Shown in pieces: positions 39,036 to 47,547 of a DNA stretch of 64,000 nt (the stretch's first letter is position 1; every line of letters starts with the position of its first letter). The stretch is from contig NZ_JAKCFI010000003.1 of NCBI RefSeq assembly GCF_021412625.1, positions 744,001 through 808,000 on the forward strand, given 5' to 3'. A model generated the notes under the pieces. That model ran no database searches and was not told the DNA's origin. It worked only from the letters and a program-made list of their open reading frames with translations. The position numbers and the translations under genes were made by a program. The DNA comes from Myxococcus stipitatus (GTDB lineage: Bacteria; Myxococcota; Myxococcia; Myxococcales; Myxococcaceae).

Positions 39036-40885
39036 CAGGGCGTCGCGAGCAGGACGAGCAGCAGCCAGGGCGCGCCGCCTCCGCTCGCCACGCCGCACCC
39101 GCATCCCTCGGCGCCGTTGTCGCTCTCGTGGAGTCCGCGGAAGGACACCGTGAGCGGAGGCTCCGCGCCGCCTTCCCAGACGGCGTCGGTGTCGGACGCG
39201 GAGGGCCCGTCGTCCGCGCTCCCCAGCGTGAGGGGGACGGTGTCCATCCACTCGCCCGACGCGGAGACGCGGCGCGCCCGCACCACGGGACCGCTGTGGG
39301 TGGTGTGCTCCACCCAGGCCACCAACCAGGTCGACTTGCTCCAGGCCTCGGCGGGCGAGGTCGCGTCGACCACGACCGAGGCGATGGCGGTGCCCGACGC
39401 ATCCAGCACTTCCCCCCGAGTGCCCAGTCGCGCCCCGTAGAGGTCGGAGAGGTTGCTCACGTACGGCTCCGTGCGCTCGCTGCTCCCGCGGGGAAGGGAA
39501 CCGGGCGCGTGGAGGACGACGCGCTCGTCGGCGCCGCCCTCGTCGGTGGAGGCGCCCGGGCCCGGGACACCGGAGACGTCCGGGGCGGGGGGACTCACGA
39601 GGTGTCCCCGGGCGTCCAGCAACAGCGCCCGCGTAGAGGCGTCCTTCTGGCTGTAGGCGACGCGGAACGAGGCGCCCACGGCGACGACGGAGGACGAGAG
39701 GGCGGAGTCGTAGTCCTCCGAGAGCAGCTTCGGGCCCATCACCACCGTGCCCGACGGCGAGAACATCAGCCCGAAGAGCGCGCCCGCGCCTTCCGTTCCC
39801 TCGCTCGGGGCCGTCCAGGTCAGGAGGAAGTGCGTCCCGTTGAAGGCGATGGAGGGAGACGCGCCGCCGGCCCTGGCCGCGCCGGGGAAGGGGAGCGGCT
39901 GGGCGTCGAGGAGGACGCCCTCGTCGGAGATGCGCACCAGTCCCCGGGGGCACGCGAGGACGTAGTGGCCTCCCCCGTGCCCCACCACGCACGCGTCGCC
40001 GTTGGCGGGGGAGGGGAGCTTGAGGCCGCCGCCGTCCAACACCTCGCCTCGGGGGCTCACCCGCGCCGCGACCAGCTCCGCGCCGCCGATGCGTGGCTGG
40101 CTCCACGCGACCAGGAAGTTCGTCCCGTCGGTGCCGAGCGTGGGCCCGTCCGGGGTCGCGGGTTCCACCGAGGCCACGGGCTGGTCGATGCCGAACTCGG
40201 GCGAGAGCACGGGCGCGAGCTCCGCGGGGAAGGTGGTCTCCCGCAGCGTGTCCTCCGGGATGGAGAGCACGATGGCGCCGTTCTGGAACGACGGGGTGAC
40301 GTGGAGATGCTTCCCGTCGGCGTCGACCCATCTGCCCAGCCCATAGCGCAGGCTCGCGCCTCGCCGCTCGTCGGAGAAGTGCAGGCCCGTCCGCGTCGCC
40401 GCCTGATAGGCGAGCCCGCGCACGGGGATGCGCACGACGAGCGGACCTCGTCCGGCCGGGAGCCCGGGGAAGCGAAAGAAATGCGTCATGCCCGCGGCGC
40501 TGTTCTGGAAGCGCTCCTCGACCGCGCCGCGCTGGAGTCGGAGCGAACCGTCCGGGGTCACCTCGACCTGGGGCGCCGCGAGCCTCACGGCGCGAGGGCC
40601 TCGCTGGATGACGGGCGCGCCGAGCGTCAACCCACCCTGGCGTGGCTCCGAGGGGGCGACGTGGTACGCCAGCGGCGTGAGGGTGAGTCGACCATCGTCG
40701 TGGCGCGCCTGAAAGGTGCGGTGTCCTCCCGAGTAACCATCGCCGTCACGGTGGAACGCGAAGCGCGCCTTCTCCACGACCTGACGGGGGACGAAGGGGA
40801 GCATCGCGGGGGTGTGAGGCCCGGGCATGGGCGCACCGGCGCCGAGCAGCGCCAGGAGAGGAAGGAGACCAAGGGCGGCCATCAT
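38960..40885 (-). CDS. MYXO-CTERM surface protein
   Basis: A 641-residue exported protein with signal peptide MMAALGLLPLLALLGAGA and a body of repeated beta-propeller-like strands (GTNFLVAWSQ, GTHFLLTWTA, STWLVAWVEH). It ends with a MYXO-CTERM-type signal: CGCGVASGGG, then hydrophobic PWLLLVLLATPC, then RRWRR. Such tails are sorted to the surface in myxobacteria. About 19 residues follow the RR cluster, unusual for this signal, and are encoded antisense to the end of the KdsC-like gene. The start has GAGGAG just upstream. Confidence 0.83.
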   Translation of the reverse strand: MMAALGLLPLLALLGAGAPMPGPHTPAMLPFVPRQVVEKARFAFHRDGDGYSGGHRTFQARHDDGRLTLTPLAYHVAPSEPRQGGLTLGAPVIQRGPRAVRLAAPQVEVTPDGSLRLQRGAVEERFQNSAAGMTHFFRFPGLPAGRGPLVVRIPVRGLAYQAATRTGLHFSDERRGASLRYGLGRWVDADGKHLHVTPSFQNGAIVLSIPEDTLRETTFPAELAPVLSPEFGIDQPVASVEPATPDGPTLGTDGTNFLVAWSQPRIGGAELVAARVSPRGEVLDGGGLKLPSPANGDACVVGHGGGHYVLACPRGLVRISDEGVLLDAQPLPFPGAARAGGASPSIAFNGTHFLLTWTAPSEGTEGAGALFGLMFSPSGTVVMGPKLLSEDYDSALSSSVVAVGASFRVAYSQKDASTRALLLDARGHLVSPPAPDVSGVPGPGASTDEGGADERVVLHAPGSLPRGSSERTEPYVSNLSDLYGARLGTRGEVLDASGTAIASVVVDATSPAEAWSKSTWLVAWVEHTTHSGPVVRARRVSASGEWMDTVPLTLGSADDGPSASDTDAVWEGGAEPPLTVSFRGLHESDNGAEGCGCGVASGGGAPWLLLVLLATPCYRRWRRMNSHTSRAAPKPAAFRAT

Positions 40886-41410
40886 GGGGCTCCTCACCGG
40901 ATCGCCTCCCGAGGGGCGCCGGTGGACTCCGGCGAGGGGAACCGGAGGGGAGGTGTTCCGAAGGATTTTGACAGACGTGAAACCCAGTTGCTTATGACTT
41001 GAGATGGCGAGATGGGCCGGGCGGTGGGTCCGCGCGACTCGAGGCGAGGCGTGGGAGGGAAACGACCCGGGTTGGGGTGAGGGGGGCGCCGCGTTGCATC
41101 TCCCGGAGAACGCGCGCCCCCGTGCGTTGTCGCGCGGCGGTGGTGGCGGGGCGTGACGCGTGTGCTGGCCGGGCGGCGCGGGCCGAGGCCCCGGGGCGCC
41201 ACTGTTCACCATGCGATGGGCGGGCGGGCTCGCGTGTGTGTGATGGGGCTCCGCCGTCGATGGCGCCCGGGGGCGCGTGAAGCGTTGCCTCCTGGAAAGT
41301 CGTCCCCACACCTCCCCCGCACGGGTTGTCGAGTGGTGAGGCCCTCCCTAGGTTGGGGTTCGCGCGGAGGTTCGATGGCCGGCGCGAGACACGCGGGAGG
41401 CGACGTGGGG
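40886..41410. other. Divergent intergenic region, 525 nt
   Basis: No convincing gene. TTGACA at 40968-40973 followed 18-19 nt later by TTATGAC is a fair sigma-70-type promoter match on the plus strand. If real, it would give a leader of about 400 nt before the lipoprotein at 41411. Otherwise GC-rich without repeats. Confidence 0.4.
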
Positions 41411-41797
41411 ATGCAGAGGTGGCTCGGGCTGTCGGTGGTGGTGGTGGGCCTCTCGTTGGGCACCGGGTGCTCGACGCCCTCGGACGAAGACCAGGCGCGG
41501 CTCGCGGAGCTGGAGGCGGAGGCACGGCGGATGGACGCCGCGCTGGATACCGTCGAGGAGCGGCTGCTCGGCAGCCAGGCCATGCTCCAGACGTGGCAGG
41601 AGCTGGGGCGTCGTCACCAGCAGGTGACCCAGCTGCATTGCCAGTCGTCGGACGCGCACATGGTCGCGCGCATGAAGCACTACGAGAAGATGGAGGAGCG
41701 CGGGCGCCAGCTGCGCCGCCGCAGCAGCGTGGCCGCGGTGGACTCCACGGTGCTCACCTCCGGCAAGGCCGCCAAGCGTCAGCACGGCGCGAACTGA
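41411..41797 (+). CDS. Small coiled-coil lipoprotein
   Basis: A 128-residue lipoprotein (lipobox LGTGC, Cys20). Residues about 25-60 form a likely coiled coil (ARLAELEAEARRMDAALDTVEERLL), followed by a basic C-terminal tail. The general design recalls Lpp-type anchors, but no homology is claimed. GGAGG precedes the ATG. It converges with the LytTR regulator. Confidence 0.68.
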   Translation: MQRWLGLSVVVVGLSLGTGCSTPSDEDQARLAELEAEARRMDAALDTVEERLLGSQAMLQTWQELGRRHQQVTQLHCQSSDAHMVARMKHYEKMEERGRQLRRRSSVAAVDSTVLTSGKAAKRQHGAN

Positions 41798-41814
41798 CGC
41801 GCGCCCGGGCGCCG

Positions 41815-42534
41815 TCAGAGGCTCATGCGCTCGCGGAAGTGCTGGGACTGACGGCGCGACATCTCCACCTCCTGCCCCCCACGCAGGCGCGCCACCAGCG
41901 TGCCGCCGGGGCCCGGCTCCAGTGACTCGACGAAGTCGAGGTTGAGCAGGTGCTGGCGGCTGGCGCGGAAGAAGCGCGCCGGGTCCAGCTTCTCCTCCAG
42001 GTGATTCAGCGAGCGCAGCAGCAGCGGCTGATGCCCCTCCAGGTGCAGCCGCGCGTAGTTGCCCTCGGAGCTGATGAGCGGGACCTGCGACAGGTTCACC
42101 AGCCAGCAGCGCTCGCCGTCCCGCACGAAGACGCGCTCGAGGGGCGCGCCCGCGGGCACGGCCGGCCCCGGCGGGGTGGGCGCGGGGTGGCGCTGGCGCA
42201 CGCGCTCCAGCGCCTCCGCGAGCCGGGGCGGCTCGATGGGCTTGAGCAGGTAGTCGAGCGCGTTCACCGCGAAGGCGCGCACCGCGTGCGCGTCGTAGGC
42301 CGTGGTGAAGATGACGTCGGGGGGCTCGTCGAGCCGGGCGAGCACGTCGAAGCCGCTGCCTCCCGGCATCTGGATGTCGAGCAGGAGCAGGTCCGGGTCG
42401 AGCGCCTCCACTTGACGGAGGGCGTCGTCGACGTGGGTGGCCTCGCCCACGACCGTCACGTCCGGGTGCGCCGCCAGCAGGCGACGGAGCTCGGCGCGGG
42501 CCAGGCGCTCGTCATCGACGATGAGGGCTCTCAT
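41815..42534 (-). CDS. LytTR-family response regulator
   Basis: A 239-residue AlgR/LytR-type regulator. The receiver domain (about 1-120) has the DD pair at IVDDERLAR, phosphoacceptor Asp in LLLLDIQMPG and Lys in YLLKPIEPP. The LytTR DNA-binding domain (about 135-238) has ISSEGNYARLH and ASRQHLLNLDFV. Its ATG overlaps the stop of the kinase gene by 4 nt, so the two form one signalling pair. Confidence 0.93.
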   Translation of the reverse strand: MRALIVDDERLARAELRRLLAAHPDVTVVGEATHVDDALRQVEALDPDLLLLDIQMPGGSGFDVLARLDEPPDVIFTTAYDAHAVRAFAVNALDYLLKPIEPPRLAEALERVRQRHPAPTPPGPAVPAGAPLERVFVRDGERCWLVNLSQVPLISSEGNYARLHLEGHQPLLLRSLNHLEEKLDPARFFRASRQHLLNLDFVESLEPGPGGTLVARLRGGQEVEMSRRQSQHFRERMSL

Positions 42535-43604
42535 GCGGGCAGGGGGATGCGGACGCGCGCGGTGGTCGTCGCGGCCTGGGACTGGTCGAGCTGGAGCGAC
42601 GCGCCCGCGCCGCACAGCAGGCGCAGGCGCTCGCTCGCGTTGTGGAGTCCCACGCCGCTCGAGTGGGGCGCGGGGGGCGTGGAGGCGGGCGCCGCCGTGT
42701 TGGTGACCTCCAGGCACAGCGCGCCCTCGCGCACGTGGGCGGAGAGCGTCACCTCGCCCCCCTCGGGCATGCGCGCGATGCCGTGCTTGATGGCGTTCTC
42801 GACCAGGGTCTGCACGAGCATGGCGGGGACGGGGGCGCCGAGCGCCTCGGGGGCCACGTCTTCACGGACCCGCAGCCGCTCGTCGAGCCGCACGCCCTCG
42901 AGGCCCAGGTAGTCGCGCACCACCTGGAGCTCGCGCTCCAGCGACACCGTCTCCGGCTCCCGGGAGGCGAGCGCGTAGCGCAGCAGCGAGGACAGGCGGG
43001 TGACGACCTCCTGCGCGCGCTGGGGGTCCTCGGTGATGAGCGCGCGGGTGCTGTTGAGGCAGTTGAAGAGGAAGTGGGGCTGGAGCTGGGACTTGAGGAA
43101 GCGCAGCTCCGCGGACTGGGCGGCGGCCTCCAGCTTCCAGCGCTCCAGCTCCACGGTCCTCGCGTGGTGGATGAAGTGCACGGTGCAGTAGATGAGCAGC
43201 CACATGAACATCACCAGGGTCCAGATGGTGAGGGGGTAGAGGAACCCGACGAGCTGGATGTGGGGATGCGAGGCGCTGAAGGGCGAGGCGATGAACGGGT
43301 AGAACGCCAGGAAGGCCAGGAGCGTCTGCACGGCACCCAGCCCGAGCGACGCGCCGACGACGCGGACCGCGAGCGCCCGCATGGGCAGGCGCACCCACTC
43401 GCGGAGGTTCAGCCTGGAGCGGGCGAGGTGGGTGACGCAGACGCCCACCAGCGAGCCGATGGTGCACAGGAGGACGACCCGGTGGAGGGGAGCGCCCCCT
43501 TCCATCGAGGGCGTCACCAGGGCGAGGAGGACGTTCATCAGGGTGTAGAGCCCCCATCCTCCCGCCTGGCAGGCCGCGTAGACCCATGGGTTTCGTGACG
43601 TCAT
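42531..43604 (-). CDS. LytS/YehU-type sensor histidine kinase
   Basis: A 357-residue kinase with about four membrane helices (15-155), a short linker helix, the His_kinase domain with the phosphoacceptor His in LKSQLQPHFLFNCLNS, and an ATPase domain with NAIKHGI and SSGVGLHNASERL. No extracellular sensor domain is present. Partner is the overlapping LytTR regulator. Confidence 0.92.
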   Translation of the reverse strand: MTSRNPWVYAACQAGGWGLYTLMNVLLALVTPSMEGGAPLHRVVLLCTIGSLVGVCVTHLARSRLNLREWVRLPMRALAVRVVGASLGLGAVQTLLAFLAFYPFIASPFSASHPHIQLVGFLYPLTIWTLVMFMWLLIYCTVHFIHHARTVELERWKLEAAAQSAELRFLKSQLQPHFLFNCLNSTRALITEDPQRAQEVVTRLSSLLRYALASREPETVSLERELQVVRDYLGLEGVRLDERLRVREDVAPEALGAPVPAMLVQTLVENAIKHGIARMPEGGEVTLSAHVREGALCLEVTNTAAPASTPPAPHSSGVGLHNASERLRLLCGAGASLQLDQSQAATTTARVRIPLPA

Positions 43605-43643
43605 CGGGCCTCCGGTGCGCGCTCTCGCGCGAGTCCAGCACAG

Positions 43644-44567
43644 TCAGCGCGTCGGCTCCATCCGGGACACGGACGTATCGCCCGCGAGGAAGCCGTCGAG
43701 CTTCTGGAAGAAGCCCGTGGGGTCGTCCCACATGATGAAGTGCCGGGCCGTGTCGTGGAGCTCGACACGCGCGGTGGGCAGGTTCTTGAACTGGTCGCGG
43801 AAGACGGCCTCCACCACCTCGCGGGGGACGAGCCCCTTGAGTCGCGTCCACGAGCCGAGCACGAACGTGGGCGCGGTGATGCGCGACAGCTCCGGGCGCA
43901 GGTCGGTGGTGACCAACTCATAGTAGGCCTGGGCCACGGTCTCCGCGTCCGAGTCCACGCCCCAGCGCACGGCGATGTCCACCTTGGCGGGGTCCGCGAT
44001 GTCGTTGCTCAGGTAGGTGCGCGACGCGAGCGCGCGCTGCTCCGCGGTCCGCGCGCGGGCCTGGGTCCGGAACTGCTCGGCGTGGGGACGCATGCTCTCG
44101 GGGGTGGCGTTCGGGTCCATGGTCGCGGGGAGGAACGGCAGGCCATCGACGATGAACAATCCGCCCACCAACTCCGGGGCGTCGGCCGCGAGCCCGAGCG
44201 CGAGGAAGCCCCCCAGGCTGTGGGCGACGATGATGGGCTTCTGGAGGCCCTGCGCGCGGATGTAGTCCGCGAGCGCGCGCCGCACGGTGGGGAGGATGGG
44301 CGCGGGGATGGCGGGCTGACCGGCGAAGCCCGCGAGCGTGAAGACGTGGCAGTCGTACTGGCCCTGGAGGTGGGCGAGCGTCTCGTCCCAGACCTCACCG
44401 GACGAGGCGAGCCCGGGGATGAACAGCACCGGCCGGCCCTTGCCGGAGCGCTTCACCTGGAACGGAGCAGGGGGCGTGGCGCCACCCGGCGTGCTGGACG
44501 ACGTGGTGGCGCAGCCGGTGGCGAGCGACAGGGCGATGAACGCGGCGAGAAGCGGGGCGCGGCACAT
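43644..44567 (-). CDS. Alpha/beta-hydrolase lipoprotein
   Basis: A 307-residue lipoprotein (lipobox LATGC, Cys19) with an alpha/beta-hydrolase fold. Oxyanion-side segment is VLFIPGLASSGEVWD, nucleophile elbow IIVAHSLGGFLAL, and catalytic His in TARHFIMWDDP. By family it hydrolyses an ester or similar bond; the substrate is unknown. It lies 39 nt upstream of the sensor kinase on the same strand. Confidence 0.88.
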   Translation of the reverse strand: MCRAPLLAAFIALSLATGCATTSSSTPGGATPPAPFQVKRSGKGRPVLFIPGLASSGEVWDETLAHLQGQYDCHVFTLAGFAGQPAIPAPILPTVRRALADYIRAQGLQKPIIVAHSLGGFLALGLAADAPELVGGLFIVDGLPFLPATMDPNATPESMRPHAEQFRTQARARTAEQRALASRTYLSNDIADPAKVDIAVRWGVDSDAETVAQAYYELVTTDLRPELSRITAPTFVLGSWTRLKGLVPREVVEAVFRDQFKNLPTARVELHDTARHFIMWDDPTGFFQKLDGFLAGDTSVSRMEPTR

Positions 44568-44698
44568 GGAGGATTCCCTCGGGACGAGGCCTCACCGGAA
44601 TGGAGTGGCTCGGACGGGGAAGAAGGTACGGGGCTCGCGTGGGGGCTCCCCGGATACTCCATGAGCGGTTCGTGCGCGGGATGAGCGGCGGCGCGGCG

Positions 44699-45154
44699 CT
44701 ATGGCGCTCCCTGGAGGCGCAGCTCCTGGCGGACCTCCATCAGGAGCCGCCCGAGCATGTTCTTGCCACGGCCATCACCCCCGTCGCCCCAGAAGTCGTC
44801 GTCCTCCGTGTGCTCGACGAGCCGGGCCTCGCCGGTGGCCAGGAGGCGCCGCGCCAGCTCCTCGTGTTGCGTGAACTTCGCGCGGAGCGCCTCGCGCATG
44901 ACCGCGACCTTGATGGACTCCCAGTCGCGTCGTGGCTTGTGTCGCCGGTCCCGGCCCATCCGCGCCGCGAGCAGGGGCGTGCGTGCTCGCCGGATGGCCT
45001 CCTGGTGACGCGGGTCCTCGAACTTCCGTGCCTGGAAGTAATGCTCCGTCGTCGGCCACATGCGTCCCCCCAGGCGGATGGGGTAGGGCGCGAAGTTCGA
45101 GCACCAACCGTGCTCGTCGGTGACGCTGTAGAAGTGGATGACATCCGGGGCCAT
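44699..45154 (-). CDS. NADAR-family (YbiA-like) protein
   Basis: A 151-residue protein of the NADAR/YbiA family. Motifs are FYSVTDEHGWCSNFAP, WPTTEHYFQARKF, GRDRRHKPRRDWESIK and the closing NMLGRLLMEVRQEL. Members include enzymes that hydrolyse riboflavin precursors and others that remove ADP-ribose from guanine in DNA opposite DarT1 toxins. No DarT-like gene lies beside it, so a metabolic or orphan role is likely. A GTG 12 nt upstream is an alternative start. Confidence 0.88.
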   Translation of the reverse strand: MAPDVIHFYSVTDEHGWCSNFAPYPIRLGGRMWPTTEHYFQARKFEDPRHQEAIRRARTPLLAARMGRDRRHKPRRDWESIKVAVMREALRAKFTQHEELARRLLATGEARLVEHTEDDDFWGDGGDGRGKNMLGRLLMEVRQELRLQGAP

Positions 45155-45408
45155 CGTGGGGCTCACGCGCGAGAGGGCCCGGCGAATGACGTCGTCGAAC
45201 CCTCCCGCTGACGCGTCGTGTCCCGCTGGATTTCCGCTCCGGCGCGTGTGTCCTCACGCTCCTCACGCAGGGTGCGGCGGGTACTTCATGACACGCTCGC
45301 TTTCCTGTTTTGCCGTCATGACGCGGGCCATCCCATGGGTGGGACCGAGCAGGCGGGCATGCTCACCGGTCCGTGACGTCCTGGATGAATCCGGGTAGAA
45401 CCCCCCTC

Positions 45409-45660
45409 GTGACACGCACCGCGCACGCCATGCTCGCCGTTGTGGGGGCGGGTCTTCTGGGCTGCAACGACCTGGAGGTCTGCGGCTCCACGTCCCAGGA
45501 CATCACCCGTGAGGACGGGAGCGTCTACCGGTGTGTCACCTCGGAGGACTGTCCTCGCACCGCGCGGGTCAACGTGTGCGTGACGGACGTCTCGCCCATC
45601 GCCGAGTGCGTGAGCTGCGAGGACTCTCGCTGCATCACCGTCATCCCGGAGCAGTGCTAG
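45409..45660 (+). CDS. Small Cys-rich lipoprotein
   Basis: An 83-residue predicted lipoprotein. The signal peptide TRTAHAMLAVVGAGLLGC gives lipidated Cys19, and the mature part has eight further cysteines, likely disulfide bonded. The GTG start is chosen for a normal signal length; the ATG at 45385 is possible. The stop overlaps the start of the next gene by 1 nt (TAGTG). Confidence 0.65.
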   Translation: MTRTAHAMLAVVGAGLLGCNDLEVCGSTSQDITREDGSVYRCVTSEDCPRTARVNVCVTDVSPIAECVSCEDSRCITVIPEQC

Positions 45661-46568
45661 TGAGGGCGCTTCGGATCGCGCTCGTGGCGCTGGCCCTGGC
45701 CGGCGCGGGTTGTCGCCGCGACAAGCCGGTGGACCACCTCCAGCGCGCCCGTGACGCCACCTTCGAGAAGCGCCCCGACGAGGCGCTCGTCGAGTACCGC
45801 AAGGCCTTCGACATGCTCCGGCACGACAGCACGCCGGAGGCGCTCGTGCTCCGCGCCCGCGCGCTCAAGGGCGCCGCGGACGTGTACTGGCTGGAGCAGC
45901 GCAAGGTGAAGGAGGCCGTGGGCGTCTACCGCGAGCTCATCCAGCAGTGCCCCGAGTCCCCGGAGGCGCTCGAGGCCCGCATCATCGTCGCGGAGCTCCT
46001 GCGCGTGTACTACCGCGACCTGCGCGGCGCCATCGACCAGCTCACCGCCGCCCTCCAGCGCAACCCGCCCCAGGGCGCGGAGCTGCACTACCAGGTGGCC
46101 AAGCTGTACTTCGAGCTGGGTGACTACCAGCAGTGCGAGCTGGAGACGCGCCGCCTCATCGAGCGCTTCGCCACCAGCGCCTACGTGGATGACAGCCTGT
46201 TCCTTCAGGCCCAGGCCATCTCGATGATCGAGGGCCGCCGCCAGGAGGCCTCGCGCACCTTCGCGGACCTGCGCACCCGCTTCCCCGACTCCGAGCTGGC
46301 GCCGCACGCCCTCTTCGAGATGGGCAAGCTGCGCTCCGACGCCGGCGAGCACGAGAAGGCCATCGAGACCTGGGTGGAGGTGCTCAAGACGCACCCGGAC
46401 CCGTCGCTGGTCCAGGACTACATCGCCCGCGCGCGCAAGCGCATCGCCAACACCACGGCGGAGGGCGTGGGCCAGCGCGAGGTGGCCTTCGACCGCGCCC
46501 GCCCCGCGCGCTCCTCGCTGGAGGCCGTGGGCGGCCGTCCCGAGGAAGCCGCGCACGAGCACGACTGA
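45660..46568 (+). CDS. TPR-repeat lipoprotein
   Basis: A 302-residue lipoprotein (lipobox AGAGC, Cys18) built of tetratricopeptide repeats. Recurrent blocks are EALVEYRKAFDML, EAVGVYRELIQQCP, YQVAKLYFELGDYQQCE and ALFEMGKLRSDAGEHEKAIETW. It resembles the BamD/YbgF type in length but has no specific match. Such proteins serve as assembly scaffolds at the envelope. GTG start overlapping the previous stop, so it is coupled to the small lipoprotein. Confidence 0.8.
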   Translation: MRALRIALVALALAGAGCRRDKPVDHLQRARDATFEKRPDEALVEYRKAFDMLRHDSTPEALVLRARALKGAADVYWLEQRKVKEAVGVYRELIQQCPESPEALEARIIVAELLRVYYRDLRGAIDQLTAALQRNPPQGAELHYQVAKLYFELGDYQQCELETRRLIERFATSAYVDDSLFLQAQAISMIEGRRQEASRTFADLRTRFPDSELAPHALFEMGKLRSDAGEHEKAIETWVEVLKTHPDPSLVQDYIARARKRIANTTAEGVGQREVAFDRARPARSSLEAVGGRPEEAAHEHD

Positions 46569-46577
46569 GCGGCGCCG

Positions 46578-47501
46578 TCAGCCCGCCACGTCCAGCGCCG
46601 CCTCCAGGAGCGGCGCGGCCACCGCCGGGTCGTCCGCGTCCGCCACCAGCAGCACGTGGACGCGCCCCTGCTCCACCCGGGCGTCCACGCCCTCGAGCTT
46701 CACCTTCGCGTCCACCCCGTCGAGGAACACGGGCGTGCCGTCCGGCGCCAGCACGCCGATGGCCGAGCCCGCCACCGCGCCGTCGGCGTACGCGTCGCGC
46801 GTGTCCTCGGCCGCCGCGGTGAACACGAGCCGCCCGTCCGGCAGCGGCGACGCGTCCGTGAAGGACAGGCGCACGCCGCCGGCCCGGCCCAGCTCCCAGC
46901 GCCGCGTGGTGCGCAGCACCTGGGGCCCCAGCGCGCCCACCTCCACCGCGCGCAGCACCCGCTCCCGGTCCAGGTCCACCAGCGCGTCCACGCCCGCGTC
47001 CCCGTTGCCGCGCTGGAGCAGCCGCAGCCGTCCCCCCACCACCGCCGCGCCCTCGATGTTGAGCGAGCCGAACTCCCGCGCGAGCTGGCGGTACAGCGCC
47101 GAGCAGTCCACCCCTCGCGCCGTGCCCGCGAGCGCCCCGTCCTCGCCCAGCGCCAGCACCGCGCCGCGCATGCGCTCCGGGGTGGAGCCCGACGGCAGCG
47201 CGAGCAGCGCTCCATGGGGCGCGCCACCCAGCGGCCCCAGCAGGCACAGCACCTCCAGGTCCGGCTTGGCCGCCTTGCGCGCCGCCGCCTCCTCCGGCAG
47301 CTCGCCCGGGAACAGCCGCACCTGTCGCCCCGGGGCCTCGCCGCGCGCGGGGAACACCGCCAGGTGCAGCGAGTCGTCCGCGACGACGTAGAGCCAGTCC
47401 CCGGCGCGCACCAGCCCGCTGGCGGCGGCGACGTGCGCGGGGCGTCCCGGGGCCTCGGGGGCCTCCAGGGTGAGGGTGCGTCGAAGGGTGGTGCGAATCA
47501 T
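46578..47501 (-). CDS. Beta-propeller-like cytosolic protein of unknown function
   Basis: A 307-residue protein with no signal peptide. Alternating strands such as DWLYVVADDSLHLAVFP, RLRLLQRGNGDAGVDALVDLD and RVHVLLVADADDP suggest a beta-propeller. It was not recognised as a named enzyme; related proteins are annotated only as domain-of-unknown-function. GGGAGG lies 7 nt before the ATG. It lies 46 nt downstream of mgtE on the same strand. Confidence 0.65.
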   Translation of the reverse strand: MIRTTLRRTLTLEAPEAPGRPAHVAAASGLVRAGDWLYVVADDSLHLAVFPARGEAPGRQVRLFPGELPEEAAARKAAKPDLEVLCLLGPLGGAPHGALLALPSGSTPERMRGAVLALGEDGALAGTARGVDCSALYRQLAREFGSLNIEGAAVVGGRLRLLQRGNGDAGVDALVDLDRERVLRAVEVGALGPQVLRTTRRWELGRAGGVRLSFTDASPLPDGRLVFTAAAEDTRDAYADGAVAGSAIGVLAPDGTPVFLDGVDAKVKLEGVDARVEQGRVHVLLVADADDPAVAAPLLEAALDVAG

Positions 47502-47547
47502 GGCGGGGCCTCCCGGGCGGGACGCGGCGGGGGCCGGGCCTTCCGCC

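Noticed and set aside
40968-40999. TTGACA / TTATGAC as a firm sigma-70 promoter for the lipoprotein at 41411
   Set aside because: It would give an untranslated leader of about 400 nt, and there is a good ribosome binding site but no other support; kept only as a note in the intergenic entry.
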